Source: Phycisphaerae bacterium
Lineage (GTDB): Bacteria; Planctomycetota; Phycisphaerae; UBA1845
Reading direction: 5' to 3'
Length of the DNA stretch: 46,261 nucleotides
Assembly (NCBI GenBank): GCA_029260235.1
Contig: JAJDDP010000075.1
Location: 1-46,261 of the forward strand
Shown here: positions 34,402 to 42,709 of the stretch, in pieces
Numbering within the stretch: the first letter of the stretch is position 1
How the letters are laid out: the number at the start of each line of letters is the position of its first letter
The notes under the pieces: generated by a model
Told to the model about the DNA's origin: nothing
The model's database searches: none
The model's input: only the letters and a program-made list of their open reading frames with translations
Translations under genes and position numbers: made by a program

Positions 34402-34632
34402 ACTGGAAAGGAACTTGCCGGGCAGGACCCGGACGATGCACTGGATCCGGGAGATGGAAGCGGCCTCGGCGGCATCTCCGCCTTGGTTCCGCGTGTAGCC
34501 CCTCCCTACCACGGGTTGTGCGAGAGCACGAGGGTTCAACTCCCTACCGTTCTGTCTCAGGGGACTGGCGGAGACGCGACAAGTCATCGGCCTTGCAGGT
34601 TAAGACCTCCGCCGACGCCTTGTGGTCCCCTG
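34402..34632 (+). ncRNA. Candidate structured RNA upstream of the slipin gene
   Basis: Between the terminator and the slipin gene, the sequence has seven nested or consecutive perfect stems: GGAAC/GTTCC (34410-34414 with 34486-34490), CCGGG/CCCGG (34418-34432), GGAGATG/CATCTCC (34450-34456 with 34473-34479), GTGC-GAGA-GCAC (34518-34529), GAGGG/CTCCC around a TTCAA loop (34530-34544), CAGGGGAC/GTCCCCTG (34558-34565 with 34623-34630) and, inside the last, GGCGGAG/CTCCGCC (34567-34573 with 34607-34613). The GTGC hairpin plus TTCAA loop recalls the variable and T arms of a class II tRNA, but no acceptor stem can be built. It may be a leader, a standalone RNA or a degraded element. Strand is uncertain. 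Confidence 0.4.
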
Positions 34633-34657
34633 TGACAGGCAATTTGGAGGCAAGATT

Positions 34658-35440
34658 ATGGAATATCTCTTCGCGCTAGTCGTGGCCGTCGCGCTGGCCG
34701 TGGTTCTTCTGAATTTCGGGGTGAAGCGTATTACCATCTTTGAATACGAGAAGGGACTGAGGTACGCCAAGGGAAGGTTTGAGGGCATTCTTAGCCCGGG
34801 GCAACATTGGTATGTGCCGCTCTTCACGATGATTCAGAAGATCGACGTCCGCCCTCGTTTCGTGTCGATCACAGGCCAGGAAATCCTGAGTTCCGATGGC
34901 GTGACCCTGAAGGTTTCTATCGCAGCCAATTTCGAGATCACCGATCCGAACATCGCCATCAACAAGGTGATGAACTTCCAGGATGCGCTCTACCTCGAAC
35001 TCCAACTGGCGCTCCGGGAGATCATTGGGGCAGTGGATATCGATACGCTGCTGAGTGGCAGGGGCGAAATCTCTCAAAAGCTGATGGAAATCACCGGACC
35101 CAAGGTCGCGAAACTTGGGCTCAAACTATTCTCGGTCAACCTGAAGGATATCATGTTCCCCGGGCAGCTCAAGGAGCTTTTCGCTCAGGTGGTCAACGCC
35201 AAGAAGGAAGGTTTGGCTGCGCTTGAGAAAGCCAGAGGGGAAGCGGCAGCGCTCCGCAGCCTGGCAAATGCCGCCAAGCTAATCGACGATAATCCGAATC
35301 TGATGCAGCTTCGGCTCGTGCAGGCGATGGGCGAAGCGTCCGGCAACACCTTCATCTTGGGGATTCCTTCGGAGCTTGCGCCGATCCCCAGCCCGCAGGC
35401 GGGGGCTGCCCGGAAACCCAAAGCCAAAACAACGGGCTAA
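34658..35440 (+). CDS. Slipin-like SPFH membrane protein
   Basis: The 260-aa product has one N-terminal membrane helix (about 3-20), then the SPFH/stomatin domain: FEYEKGLRYAKGRFEGILSP in part (28-47), PGQHWYVPLF, IDVRPRFVSITGQEILSSDG in part, and a C-terminal helical region, LEKARGEAAALRSLANAAKL. The layout, short leader, single helix and ~200-residue SPFH/coil, matches slipins, membrane scaffold proteins often paired with NfeD-like partners. No NfeD is adjacent. The ATG at 34658 follows TTGGAGG. It is the second SPFH protein in the window, distinct from the one at 30242-31114 in sequence, topology and strand. Confidence 0.9.
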   Translation: MEYLFALVVAVALAVVLLNFGVKRITIFEYEKGLRYAKGRFEGILSPGQHWYVPLFTMIQKIDVRPRFVSITGQEILSSDGVTLKVSIAANFEITDPNIAINKVMNFQDALYLELQLALREIIGAVDIDTLLSGRGEISQKLMEITGPKVAKLGLKLFSVNLKDIMFPGQLKELFAQVVNAKKEGLAALEKARGEAAALRSLANAAKLIDDNPNLMQLRLVQAMGEASGNTFILGIPSELAPIPSPQAGAARKPKAKTTG

Positions 35441-35537
35441 TCCCGGCAGGAGAATCGGAGTCGCCGCAGGGCTTTCTGTACACTTCGCCCAATGGTTTCT
35501 GCGCGACCCTGGAACTTTTTGTCCATGAAGGGGTCAC

Positions 35538-36041
35538 GTGCTGATTAGGTCTGAAAACTCAGATGATCGGGATGCCGTGTACGCGGTCAATGTATCAGCG
35601 TTTGAGACATCAGCTGAGGCCAAGCTTGTCGATGCGCTGCGCCTGGAGGCACGGCCGATAGTCTCACTCGTGGCGGAGGAGGATGGGGAGGTGGTCGGCC
35701 ACATTATGTTCTCGCCGGTCACCCTGTCGGAAAATCCTACGCTTGAGGCGATGGGGCTTGCACCGATGGCCGTTGTGCCGAAGCAACAGCGGAAGGGCAT
35801 TGGAACGTTGCTTGTCCGAGCCGGTCTGGAGCGATGCAAACAACTGGGTTTTGCGGGAGTAGTGGTCTTGGGCCATCCAGATTTCTACCTGCGTTTCGGG
35901 TTTGCCCCCGCATCGAAATGTTGCATCAACTCTGAATACGACGTGCCTGATGACCTGTTCATGGCTGTGGCACTCCAGCCAGGCGCGCTCGACGGCCGAA
36001 CGGGTACCGTGAGATATCACCCTGCGTTTGGCTCGCTATGA
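35538..36041 (+). CDS. GNAT acetyltransferase, YhbS-like
   Basis: The 167-aa product has the GNAT fold throughout: IRSENSDDRDAVYAV at the start, GHIMFSPV, APMAVVPKQQRKGIGTLLVRAG with the acetyl-CoA loop Q-R-K-G-I-G (about 76-86), and VLGHPDFYLRFGFAPA, the characteristic YhbS-like strand. Family members acetylate small molecules or protein N termini; the acceptor here is unknown. The GTG at 35538 follows GAAGGGG. It lies 97 bp downstream of the slipin gene, and might be read from the same promoter. Confidence 0.92.
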   Translation: MLIRSENSDDRDAVYAVNVSAFETSAEAKLVDALRLEARPIVSLVAEEDGEVVGHIMFSPVTLSENPTLEAMGLAPMAVVPKQQRKGIGTLLVRAGLERCKQLGFAGVVVLGHPDFYLRFGFAPASKCCINSEYDVPDDLFMAVALQPGALDGRTGTVRYHPAFGSL

Positions 36042-36211
36042 TGTGCTCGCGCTGGCGTCGCGCGCCTTTGCCTTCGTCCCGGATCTGCGATCCAGGCGAG
36101 GCTGGGCCTTCTCCTGGATAAGTGGTTCCTGGCACAGGTTGCGCCGCTCCGCGATCCGAATTCACGGTGTGGGCCCGTCGCTGTGCCCCCAGGCGGCCGG
36201 AACGACCCTTT

Positions 36212-36243
36212 CTTAACCAAAACTTCATCCTTTCAGGTACACT
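36212..36243 (+). promoter_or_regulatory. Pho-box-like element with -10 upstream of the PhoB-like gene
   Basis: CTTAACC (36212-36218), then AAAA, then CTTCATC (36223-36229) reproduce the 7-4-7 direct-repeat architecture of a PhoB box (two heptamers 11 bp apart, with an A-rich spacer). A TACACT (36238-36243) lies 8 bp downstream as a possible -10. The heptamers match the E. coli consensus CTGTCAT only in part. Confidence 0.45.
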
Positions 36244-36318
36244 TTGGGGTCAAGAATCCATGACAATGGCGTTCGGTTTGGAGGGTACTTGGCGATGCGA
36301 AGAAACAGCGGAGCAATC

Positions 36319-37026
36319 ATGGAAGACAAGTCACAGTCTGGGGTCATCGGTTCGATCCTTATCGTTGAGGATGAACCGGACTTGGCAAATATGCTCCTGT
36401 TCAATTTGGAGCGCGAAGGATTTCAGTGCCAGATTGCGGCATCCGGCGATGAAGCCATCGGCACCATCGACGAGCAGCACCCTGAGCTTGTGATACTGGA
36501 CCGCATGCTGCCTGGACTTAGTGGTGACGAGGTCTTGATGCACATCAAGCGCCGCCCTGAAACGGCTGGCATTCCTGTGATCATGGTCACAGCCAAGGGG
36601 ATGGAGGAGGATCAGATTGATGGTCTCTCACTTGGGGCAGATGACTATATCACCAAGCCATTCTCCATGAAGGTCTTGCTGGCCCGAATTGAAGCACTTT
36701 CTCGGAGAGTAGACAAAAAAGCTGAGGACTCGGTTCTTCAGCTTGGCCCGGTCCAGTTGGACAGCGACTTCCACAAAGTTATGGTTGAGGGGGCAATGAT
36801 CGAGTTGACTGCCACGGAGTTCAGGCTGTTGCAGGCGTTGATGTCGAGTTCGGGGCGGGTGTTGGATCGCCAGCGGCTGATGCAGCGGGTCTGTGGGGTT
36901 GGCGCGGTTGTAAGTGACCGAACCATCGACGTTCATGTGACGGCATTGCGCAAGAAACTGGGGCCTGCGTCAGCTTGGCTTCAAACCGTTCGTGGCGTTG
37001 GATATGCTTTTCGTGTTCCGGAGTAG
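36319..37026 (+). CDS. phoB: OmpR/PhoB-family response regulator
   Basis: The 235-aa product has a receiver domain (acidic cluster Glu17/Asp18, phosphoacceptor Asp61 in LVILDRMLPG, Thr in MVTAKG, and Lys in YITKPF) and a C-terminal winged helix (about 135-232: IELTATEFRLLQALM, then SDRTIDVHVTALRKKLG and RGVGYAFR). The KRRPETAGIPVIMVTAKG-type helix 4 region is closest to PhoB. The ATG at 36319 follows GGAGC and is chosen over an in-frame TTG at 36244. The sensor kinase gene follows after 6 bp. A Pho-box-like element lies about 90 bp upstream. Phosphate as the signal is inference from subfamily and context, as no pst genes are in the window. Confidence 0.9.
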   Translation: MEDKSQSGVIGSILIVEDEPDLANMLLFNLEREGFQCQIAASGDEAIGTIDEQHPELVILDRMLPGLSGDEVLMHIKRRPETAGIPVIMVTAKGMEEDQIDGLSLGADDYITKPFSMKVLLARIEALSRRVDKKAEDSVLQLGPVQLDSDFHKVMVEGAMIELTATEFRLLQALMSSSGRVLDRQRLMQRVCGVGAVVSDRTIDVHVTALRKKLGPASAWLQTVRGVGYAFRVPE

Positions 37027-37032
37027 TGAGTC

Positions 37033-39006
37033 TTGAAAAAGGGGGCGGCAAAATTTCGTGAGGGCTTTTTCTGGAAGCTATTTCTCGGTCACGCCATGCT
37101 CGTACTCTTGGCGATGGTGGCGTGCCTTGGCGTGGCCACGGTGCTGTTCGACAGACTCTTGGATGAGCAATTGACCAACAGTCTGCTTGCCCACGCAGCC
37201 TTGCTTGAACAACAGACAGCCGCGGAGTTTCAAAATGGCGATGCGACTCGGTTGGACCAGAGATTCAAGCAGTGGGCCAAGGAAAATCCCAATGGGATCA
37301 GGATCACGCTGATTCGGGCAGATGGGGAGGTTGTGGCTGAGTCGACGGTGCACCCTGCCCTTATGGAATCACACGCTGAGCGTGAGGAGATCAAGCAAGC
37401 GTTGCAATCTGGTCTTGGGCAGAGCACACGCTGGTCGAACACCGTGAACCGGGACATGAAGTATGTGGCTTTGCGAGTTGGGTCCGGCGATGAGCCGATT
37501 GGAGTCGTTCGCGTGTCCCTGCCGGTGCAGCGAATCATTGCCCAGGCAGGTGCAACTCGAAACTTCGTGTGGATGATTGCCGGCCTTATTCTGGTCATCG
37601 CCATTGCTCTAGCCCTCGGTTTGGCGAAGCTCTGCACCGGTCCTGTTGCTCGAATGGCTATTGCGGCGCAGGAATTATCCAAAGGCCGCCTCTCTACAGA
37701 GGCAGTGGCTGAGGGGAGTGACGAATTGGCCGTGCTGGGGCATTCGCTGAATCGGATGCGCGATCATCTGCGCAGCCAACTTGCGACAATCACCCACCAG
37801 CGCGACTACCTGCAACATCTACTAGCCCGATTGCACGAGGGTGTGCTCGTGGCCAATGCGAGCGGCCGTATTGTCCTGTTGAACCCTGCGGCTGCGCAGC
37901 AGCTCGGGATTCCTGAGCCTATTCTGGTTGATGATCAGGGTTTTGAGGGGATGGCCATCGAAGCCTGCGTCCGCCAGCCTGAGCTGCGAGAACTGCTCGT
38001 TATCAAGAAACTAACCACAGCCAGTGATAGACTTGAGGAGTCCGATGCCCAGCATGGATTCGCAGAGGCCGATGGAAGGCAATTGGAAATTGATGAAAAG
38101 CAGGTGACCATTCCCCGGACCGATGGATGCGCTACCGTCTTGGCCCGCGCCGTGGATGTCGATCTGCCCGAGGCGCCCGCCCCCATCGACGGCAAGGGTT
38201 CCGCTTCGGTGAATTCGGGCAGGCTGTTGGTGCTGACAGATATCACTGACCTTCAGCGCACCATCCAAGTCAAGACCGATTTTGCAGCCAACGCGTCGCA
38301 CGAACTGCGTACGCCGCTGTCTGCGATTCGAACAGCCATTGAGACTCTCGCAACGATGAACCTGAGGGAGGAAGTCGATGATGCAGCCCATTTCATGGAT
38401 ATCATTGATCGGCATAGCCATCGCATGGACAAGCTTGTCACCGACCTGCTGGATGTGTCGAGCGCTGAATCCGTCACGAAGCAGTACGACACCGAATCGA
38501 TTGATGTCTCGTCCTTCCTCGTTGAACTGGACTCGAGTTTTGCCGGGCGTGCCGATGCCAAAGAGGTCGCCTTTCGTGCAGAGTCTCGTCAGGGAGACTT
38601 CAGCCTCACCGCTAACCGGTACCTGTTGACCTTGGCTGTGGATAATCTGGTAGACAATGCCATCAAGTTCACCGAAGCGGGCGGGAAGGTTCAGGTGACT
38701 GCAGCGGAGGCTTGCGACGGCGTTGAAATTTCGGTGGAAGATACCGGTTGCGGCATTTCGCTTGAGGAGCAGGAACGCATTTTTGAGCGATTCTACCAGG
38801 TTGACCAGGCTCGGTCCGGTTCGACCCTCCGCGGAACGGGACTGGGCTTGTCTATCGTTAGACATGCGGTGGCGGGCATGCGCGGATCCATTGATTTGGG
38901 GAGCGAACTCGGGCGTGGAACTACGATCTGCATCACGATTCCCAACGGGGAGCAGCGAAATACCGATCCTCGAAAACGCGGAGACGCCACGAACAGCACG
39001 GCCTGA
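37033..39006 (+). CDS. phoR: PhoR-like sensor histidine kinase
   Basis: The 657-aa product has a membrane helix at about 17-38, an extracytoplasmic sensor domain (about 40-175), a second helix (about 179-199), a HAMP linker (about 200-252), a PAS domain (about 255-320 and beyond), a long insert (about 330-395) not found in short PhoR proteins, and the kinase core: ANASHELRTPLS with phospho-acceptor His423, DNLVDNAIKF (N box), DTGCGIS, and GTGLGLSIV (G boxes). It starts at a TTG 6 bp after the response regulator gene. It probably phosphorylates that regulator in response to a periplasmic or phosphate-transport signal. Confidence 0.9.
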   Translation: MKKGAAKFREGFFWKLFLGHAMLVLLAMVACLGVATVLFDRLLDEQLTNSLLAHAALLEQQTAAEFQNGDATRLDQRFKQWAKENPNGIRITLIRADGEVVAESTVHPALMESHAEREEIKQALQSGLGQSTRWSNTVNRDMKYVALRVGSGDEPIGVVRVSLPVQRIIAQAGATRNFVWMIAGLILVIAIALALGLAKLCTGPVARMAIAAQELSKGRLSTEAVAEGSDELAVLGHSLNRMRDHLRSQLATITHQRDYLQHLLARLHEGVLVANASGRIVLLNPAAAQQLGIPEPILVDDQGFEGMAIEACVRQPELRELLVIKKLTTASDRLEESDAQHGFAEADGRQLEIDEKQVTIPRTDGCATVLARAVDVDLPEAPAPIDGKGSASVNSGRLLVLTDITDLQRTIQVKTDFAANASHELRTPLSAIRTAIETLATMNLREEVDDAAHFMDIIDRHSHRMDKLVTDLLDVSSAESVTKQYDTESIDVSSFLVELDSSFAGRADAKEVAFRAESRQGDFSLTANRYLLTLAVDNLVDNAIKFTEAGGKVQVTAAEACDGVEISVEDTGCGISLEEQERIFERFYQVDQARSGSTLRGTGLGLSIVRHAVAGMRGSIDLGSELGRGTTICITIPNGEQRNTDPRKRGDATNSTA

Positions 39007-39092
39007 ATCAACGCGCGCCCGGGTGTTCATTGCGTTTTCGTAGCACGACGGTTTTGCGGGCGGATCACTCAATAATCGGTTAGCATAGGGTC

Positions 39093-39713
39093 ATGTCAGC
39101 GCAACAATCTGAACTCGACTTACCACTTCTCTACGAGACGCCCGCCCTATGGGCTGAGCAGGTGTTGCGTGAACCAATGGCCTTGCTCAATGATCACGCT
39201 CATCTAGAGAAAAAGGCGGCGACCAACGCACTTGAACTGCTAACCCGTTGGCCTGAACCCAATCCACCTGAGCATTGGGTTAAGTCGATGACCACCATCG
39301 CCCGTGATGAAGTCGAACACTTGGCTGTGGTGACGCGGGCGATCGCTCGGCGGAATGGGCGGTTGGCCAAGTACCATCGCAACGACTACGCGGGAAGTTT
39401 GCACAAACTGGTGCGCCGTGGAGAGGGGCCATTGGACTTGATGGATCGGTTGATGGTATCTGCATTGATCGAAGCCCGTTCGTGTGAGCGGTTCGAGCTA
39501 CTTAGCCGGAACTGTCCCGATCAAGAGTTGCAGGAGCTCTATGCGAGTCTATGGGCCTCTGAGAATGGTCACTACCGGATTTTCATCGACTTAGCCCGCA
39601 CGATGAATCCTACAGAAGCAGTCGAAGCACGCTGGGCGCAAATGCTCCAGGATGAATCCAGGATTATTGAGGAACAGCCACCTGGCCCCACAATGCACAG
39701 CGGCTTGCAATAG
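39093..39713 (+). CDS. miaE: tRNA-(ms2io6A)-hydroxylase
   Basis: MiaE is a di-iron, ferritin-like monooxygenase that hydroxylates the isopentenyl group of ms2i6A37 in tRNAs reading UNN codons. The 206-aa product opens with LLYETPALWAEQVL and carries the di-iron ligands on its helices: NDHAHLEKKAATNAL (Glu near 39), RDEVEHL (Glu/His near 72-75), EARSCERF (Glu near 127), and SENGHYRIF (Glu/His near 156-160). The length fits the short form (about 190-270 aa in other bacteria). It implies that miaA and miaB are elsewhere in the genome. It is 86 bp after phoR. Confidence 0.93.
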   Translation: MSAQQSELDLPLLYETPALWAEQVLREPMALLNDHAHLEKKAATNALELLTRWPEPNPPEHWVKSMTTIARDEVEHLAVVTRAIARRNGRLAKYHRNDYAGSLHKLVRRGEGPLDLMDRLMVSALIEARSCERFELLSRNCPDQELQELYASLWASENGHYRIFIDLARTMNPTEAVEARWAQMLQDESRIIEEQPPGPTMHSGLQ

Positions 39714-39730
39714 CGTTTCATGCCCGGGGG

Positions 39731-41215
39731 CTACTGGCTGCCGTCTAAATCATCTCCCACCGAGGCGGGTGTGCGCAACGTGTTAAGGAAGGCGATCACC
39801 TCAGTCTGCTCGGTGGAACTCAAATCCACATAGGCATCGGCTGCGTCTTGGGCTTCGCCCGCGTGGAGAATGATCGCAGTATCCAGGGTTGTTGCCCTGC
39901 CGTCGTGCATGTAGGGGGCTGTATCGGCGATACCCCACAGGCGGGCAGTGACGAAGAATCGATCCAGATCGCCGCCGGTTGTTTCAGCCAGATCATCACC
40001 CATGTCGTGGCGCTTCAGATCCGAGTACAGCGGTACGGAGACGCCCCCGTCCTCGTGGATGACAAAACCGGTGGGTTCAGCCGTCAAGTCCAGCTCGATG
40101 TAAATGTTGCTGAAGGGATCGTTGTGGACTTCGGGAAAGGTCAGCGGCAAGTCTCGGGATGCAGTGACAAGTTCAGGCACATGGCAGCCAGTGCATCCCA
40201 GTTCGTCGAAAAGGATTGCGCCGCGATCAGCGGCTGCGCTGCGGATCTGCTCGACTGGTCTTTCCAGCGTGGTGTTGAAAATGTGGAGCACGGACAATTC
40301 GCCGACCATGATTTCGTTGCTGACGCCGTCGCCGTCGCTGTCCTCATTCTCGCCCACCAATTCGACGGCTTGCATGCCGAAGTGGAACTGCATGGCCCCG
40401 ACATCGAAATCGCGGACCGTGGCGAACTCGCCTTTTCGACCGAATGGCCTGACCACCAAGTCGGCGTCGATTCCTTCTACGCCCGAAGCGTCAATTTGGC
40501 CATCCTCAAATTGGACGAATCCAAAGTCTACGCCCTTGCTGATCAGCGCTACGGCTGTGCCCGGATTGTCTGCCGCCTCTTGCATGAGAGCTTGCAGATC
40601 GGCAGTCATTTCTTTGGCCAGTAGTTCGACGCCGCCCGAACCGAACAGGAACGGCGGGTTGATGAACCGTCCATCGAAAGAAACGAAGCCAGCGCCGGCT
40701 TCATTGTCAATGTCTATGACCGATGGGCCTGCTATGGCATTGTTCACGGCGGTGCCTACTCCGCCGATGCCAAATGCCGGAGGAACCGTAGCGGTGGAGA
40801 GGAACGAGTGGCATTCCACACAGGCTTGTGAATCCATGCCGTTAACCCGCGTGAACATTCCATTGTCCTGGAGAGTGGGACGACCGCCAGGCGATATTGG
40901 GTCGTCGGGGTTCATCGGACCGTCACCCAACCCATCATGGACATTGAACGGCGTGGAGAAGATTTCTCTGCCCATGCGCCGTAACTCGAGAAGGGAAAGC
41001 TCGCCGCCGGTGACCATTGCTTGGGTGGTTCGCGTCGCACCCAGCCGTGGCCCGTCGTCGGCGGCAGGCCGATCATCGATTGATGCAGTTGCGTTTTCCT
41101 CTCCGCCCCGGTCGCCGGGGTTTCCTGAGCCCGATGCAGGATTGCCGGTCGAAAGGCATCCTGCGCAAGCGACCAAGCTAAAGACAGTGATAGACAGAGC
41201 GTGCAAACGCGTCAT
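39731..41215 (-). CDS. Di-haem cytochrome c peroxidase/thiol-oxidoreductase-like lipoprotein
   Basis: The 494-aa product has a lipoprotein signal (lipobox LVAC, Cys17; a second Cys at 20), a Gly/Asp/Glu-rich linker (about 22-60), and two c-type haem sites, CVECH (132-136) and CTGCH (341-345). The pattern, together with FGIGGVGTAV, FHFGMQAVELVGENEDSDGDG in part and the PYMHDGRATTLDTAI region, matches the DUF1111/COG3488 putative di-haem oxidoreductase family. It is probably anchored at the outer face of a membrane. The ATG at 41215 follows GGAGATC; an upstream in-frame start at 41257 lacks the lipoprotein context. The electron donor and the substrate are unknown. Confidence 0.88.
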   Translation of the reverse strand: MTRLHALSITVFSLVACAGCLSTGNPASGSGNPGDRGGEENATASIDDRPAADDGPRLGATRTTQAMVTGGELSLLELRRMGREIFSTPFNVHDGLGDGPMNPDDPISPGGRPTLQDNGMFTRVNGMDSQACVECHSFLSTATVPPAFGIGGVGTAVNNAIAGPSVIDIDNEAGAGFVSFDGRFINPPFLFGSGGVELLAKEMTADLQALMQEAADNPGTAVALISKGVDFGFVQFEDGQIDASGVEGIDADLVVRPFGRKGEFATVRDFDVGAMQFHFGMQAVELVGENEDSDGDGVSNEIMVGELSVLHIFNTTLERPVEQIRSAAADRGAILFDELGCTGCHVPELVTASRDLPLTFPEVHNDPFSNIYIELDLTAEPTGFVIHEDGGVSVPLYSDLKRHDMGDDLAETTGGDLDRFFVTARLWGIADTAPYMHDGRATTLDTAIILHAGEAQDAADAYVDLSSTEQTEVIAFLNTLRTPASVGDDLDGSQ

Positions 41216-41383
41216 ATTAAGATCTCCGATGAAGCCGGTGACTCGGCCAATAAGCATGTAACTCGTTCAAAGCGGCCCCAAAGCCCAGAAGTATCCTAAC
41301 GCTTCGGGATGCACGGCGCCAAGCGCGTCAACGCCGCAGCCGGCCTAGGCGACCTATTGCCATGACCAAACTCCGTGGAGTTC

Positions 41384-42709
41384 TTAAGGGTTATCGGGCT
41401 CGGGGATTGAGCGGCCATGCGGATCGTGCGAGGGCATGGTCAGATCGTGCGCCAGCTGCTCGTGCAATTCGTCTGTGATGAAATGTTCCATCCGCTCTGC
41501 CGGCTCGTGCAGGTGATCCGGCGGAAGATTGAAATGTTTGGCCAAGTAGACTTCCCACAGCCGGTGGGACCTGATTAGCTGCGTCGCCGCGGCTCGGCCC
41601 TCTTTACTTAACTCCAAGCCTCGTTCACATCCCCCAACGATTCGCGATTCGACATGGCAGCGCCTCAGGAGGCTGCGGATTGCCCAGCGGGCGAGTGCGC
41701 CATCGCCCACGGCCTCAAGAACGTGTTCCCGAGGTAGGGGCTGGTTTTCGCCGGGCCGCATTTCGTGCCAACGATACAACAGCCCGAGAATGTCCTGCTG
41801 GACGATCCGCTGTGCGAGTGCCCATCGGTGATACGCGCGTCCAATCAGCCCATGGTGCGGAGAAAACAGTAGGGCGAGTGCCAACAGCATGCCGGCTACC
41901 ACAGCCATCATCGCTGATGTGTTGGCAGTGGCGTCAAGACCAATCCACCCGGGACCAAATAGTGCCAGAACATGACCTCCCATAGCTGCAGAGATTGCGA
42001 CCACCAAGCTCAAAGCGATCATGGCACCGAGACGGTCGGTCAACAGATGGGCAACGACCGGCGGAACGATGAGCATGGCGATGACCAAGATGGAGCCGAC
42101 GACTTCAAAATTCGCGACGGTGGTCACAGCCGTCATGATCATCAAGGCATAGTGCATCCATGAAGCGTTGATGCCTTGGGTGGTGGCTAACTCCGGGTCG
42201 AACGACGAGATCTTCAGTTCTTTGTACAATAGCGCTACAAAGGCCGCGTTCAGCGCAAGAACGACGGCCAAGTTTGTAATGGCTGGGGGGATTCCACCGC
42301 CAAAAGCATCTAGGGGAATCTGCACGATATTACCGTACAGCACGCAGCCCGGGTCCAGATCGACGTGATCCGCAACTTGGCGAATGAGCACCAAGCCGAT
42401 GGCGAACAGAGTGCTGAATACAACGCCCATGGCGGCACCTGTTTCAACCTTGCCGTAACGGTTGATGGCTTCGATCATCAACGCAGTGAAAACGCCGACA
42501 ATCACCGCGCCCATAAACATGGGCCAAGCGGATCGACTGTTGGAGAGAATAAAGGCGATGGCTAGCCCAGGGAGCACGGCATGGGAGATCGCATCGCCCA
42601 TGAGGCTCATCTTGCGTAACACGAGATAGTTCCCCAGCAAGGCGCAGGAGGTAGCGCTGAGCACGCCAGCCAGGATAATCCAACCATCCAAAGCCCAGTC
42701 CCAGGTCAT
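41384..42709 (-). CDS. Metal ABC permease with C-terminal DtxR/MntR-like domain (second permease)
   Basis: The 441-aa product has an ABC-3 (TroC/ZnuB/MntB) permease core with about eight to nine membrane helices (about 10-290). After residue ~300 comes a cytoplasmic region like a full DtxR/MntR module: a winged-helix-like segment (about 310-370) and a dimerisation/metal domain, SHRLWEVYLAKHFNLPPDHL and HEPAERMEH (about 380-412). Aligned to DtxR, ligands His79, Glu83, His98, Glu105 and His106 are kept, and Cys102 is Glu as in MntR. The MntR helix-1 ligands (Asp8/Glu11) are not seen. It overlaps the upstream permease by ATGA. It probably carries Mn, Zn or Fe into the cytoplasm. Confidence 0.92.
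   Translation of the reverse strand: MTWDWALDGWIILAGVLSATSCALLGNYLVLRKMSLMGDAISHAVLPGLAIAFILSNSRSAWPMFMGAVIVGVFTALMIEAINRYGKVETGAAMGVVFSTLFAIGLVLIRQVADHVDLDPGCVLYGNIVQIPLDAFGGGIPPAITNLAVVLALNAAFVALLYKELKISSFDPELATTQGINASWMHYALMIMTAVTTVANFEVVGSILVIAMLIVPPVVAHLLTDRLGAMIALSLVVAISAAMGGHVLALFGPGWIGLDATANTSAMMAVVAGMLLALALLFSPHHGLIGRAYHRWALAQRIVQQDILGLLYRWHEMRPGENQPLPREHVLEAVGDGALARWAIRSLLRRCHVESRIVGGCERGLELSKEGRAAATQLIRSHRLWEVYLAKHFNLPPDHLHEPAERMEHFITDELHEQLAHDLTMPSHDPHGRSIPEPDNP

Noticed and set aside
34518..34553. A tRNA-Leu/Ser-like variable arm and T arm.
   Set aside because: The hairpin and TTCAA loop resemble a class II tRNA 3' half, but no matching acceptor stem, D arm or anticodon arm is found at the right distance. 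I do not call a tRNA.
34363..34587. A minus-strand frame of 74 codons in the candidate RNA region.
   Set aside because: It has no credible RBS or protein pattern; its Arg/Pro/Leu-rich sequence is what structured GC-rich RNA gives when read in reverse, so I treat the region as non-coding.
41368..41381. AACTCC/GGAGTT inverted repeat after the second permease as a terminator.
   Set aside because: The loop would be only 2 nt and no T-run follows on the minus strand, so it is not a convincing terminator.
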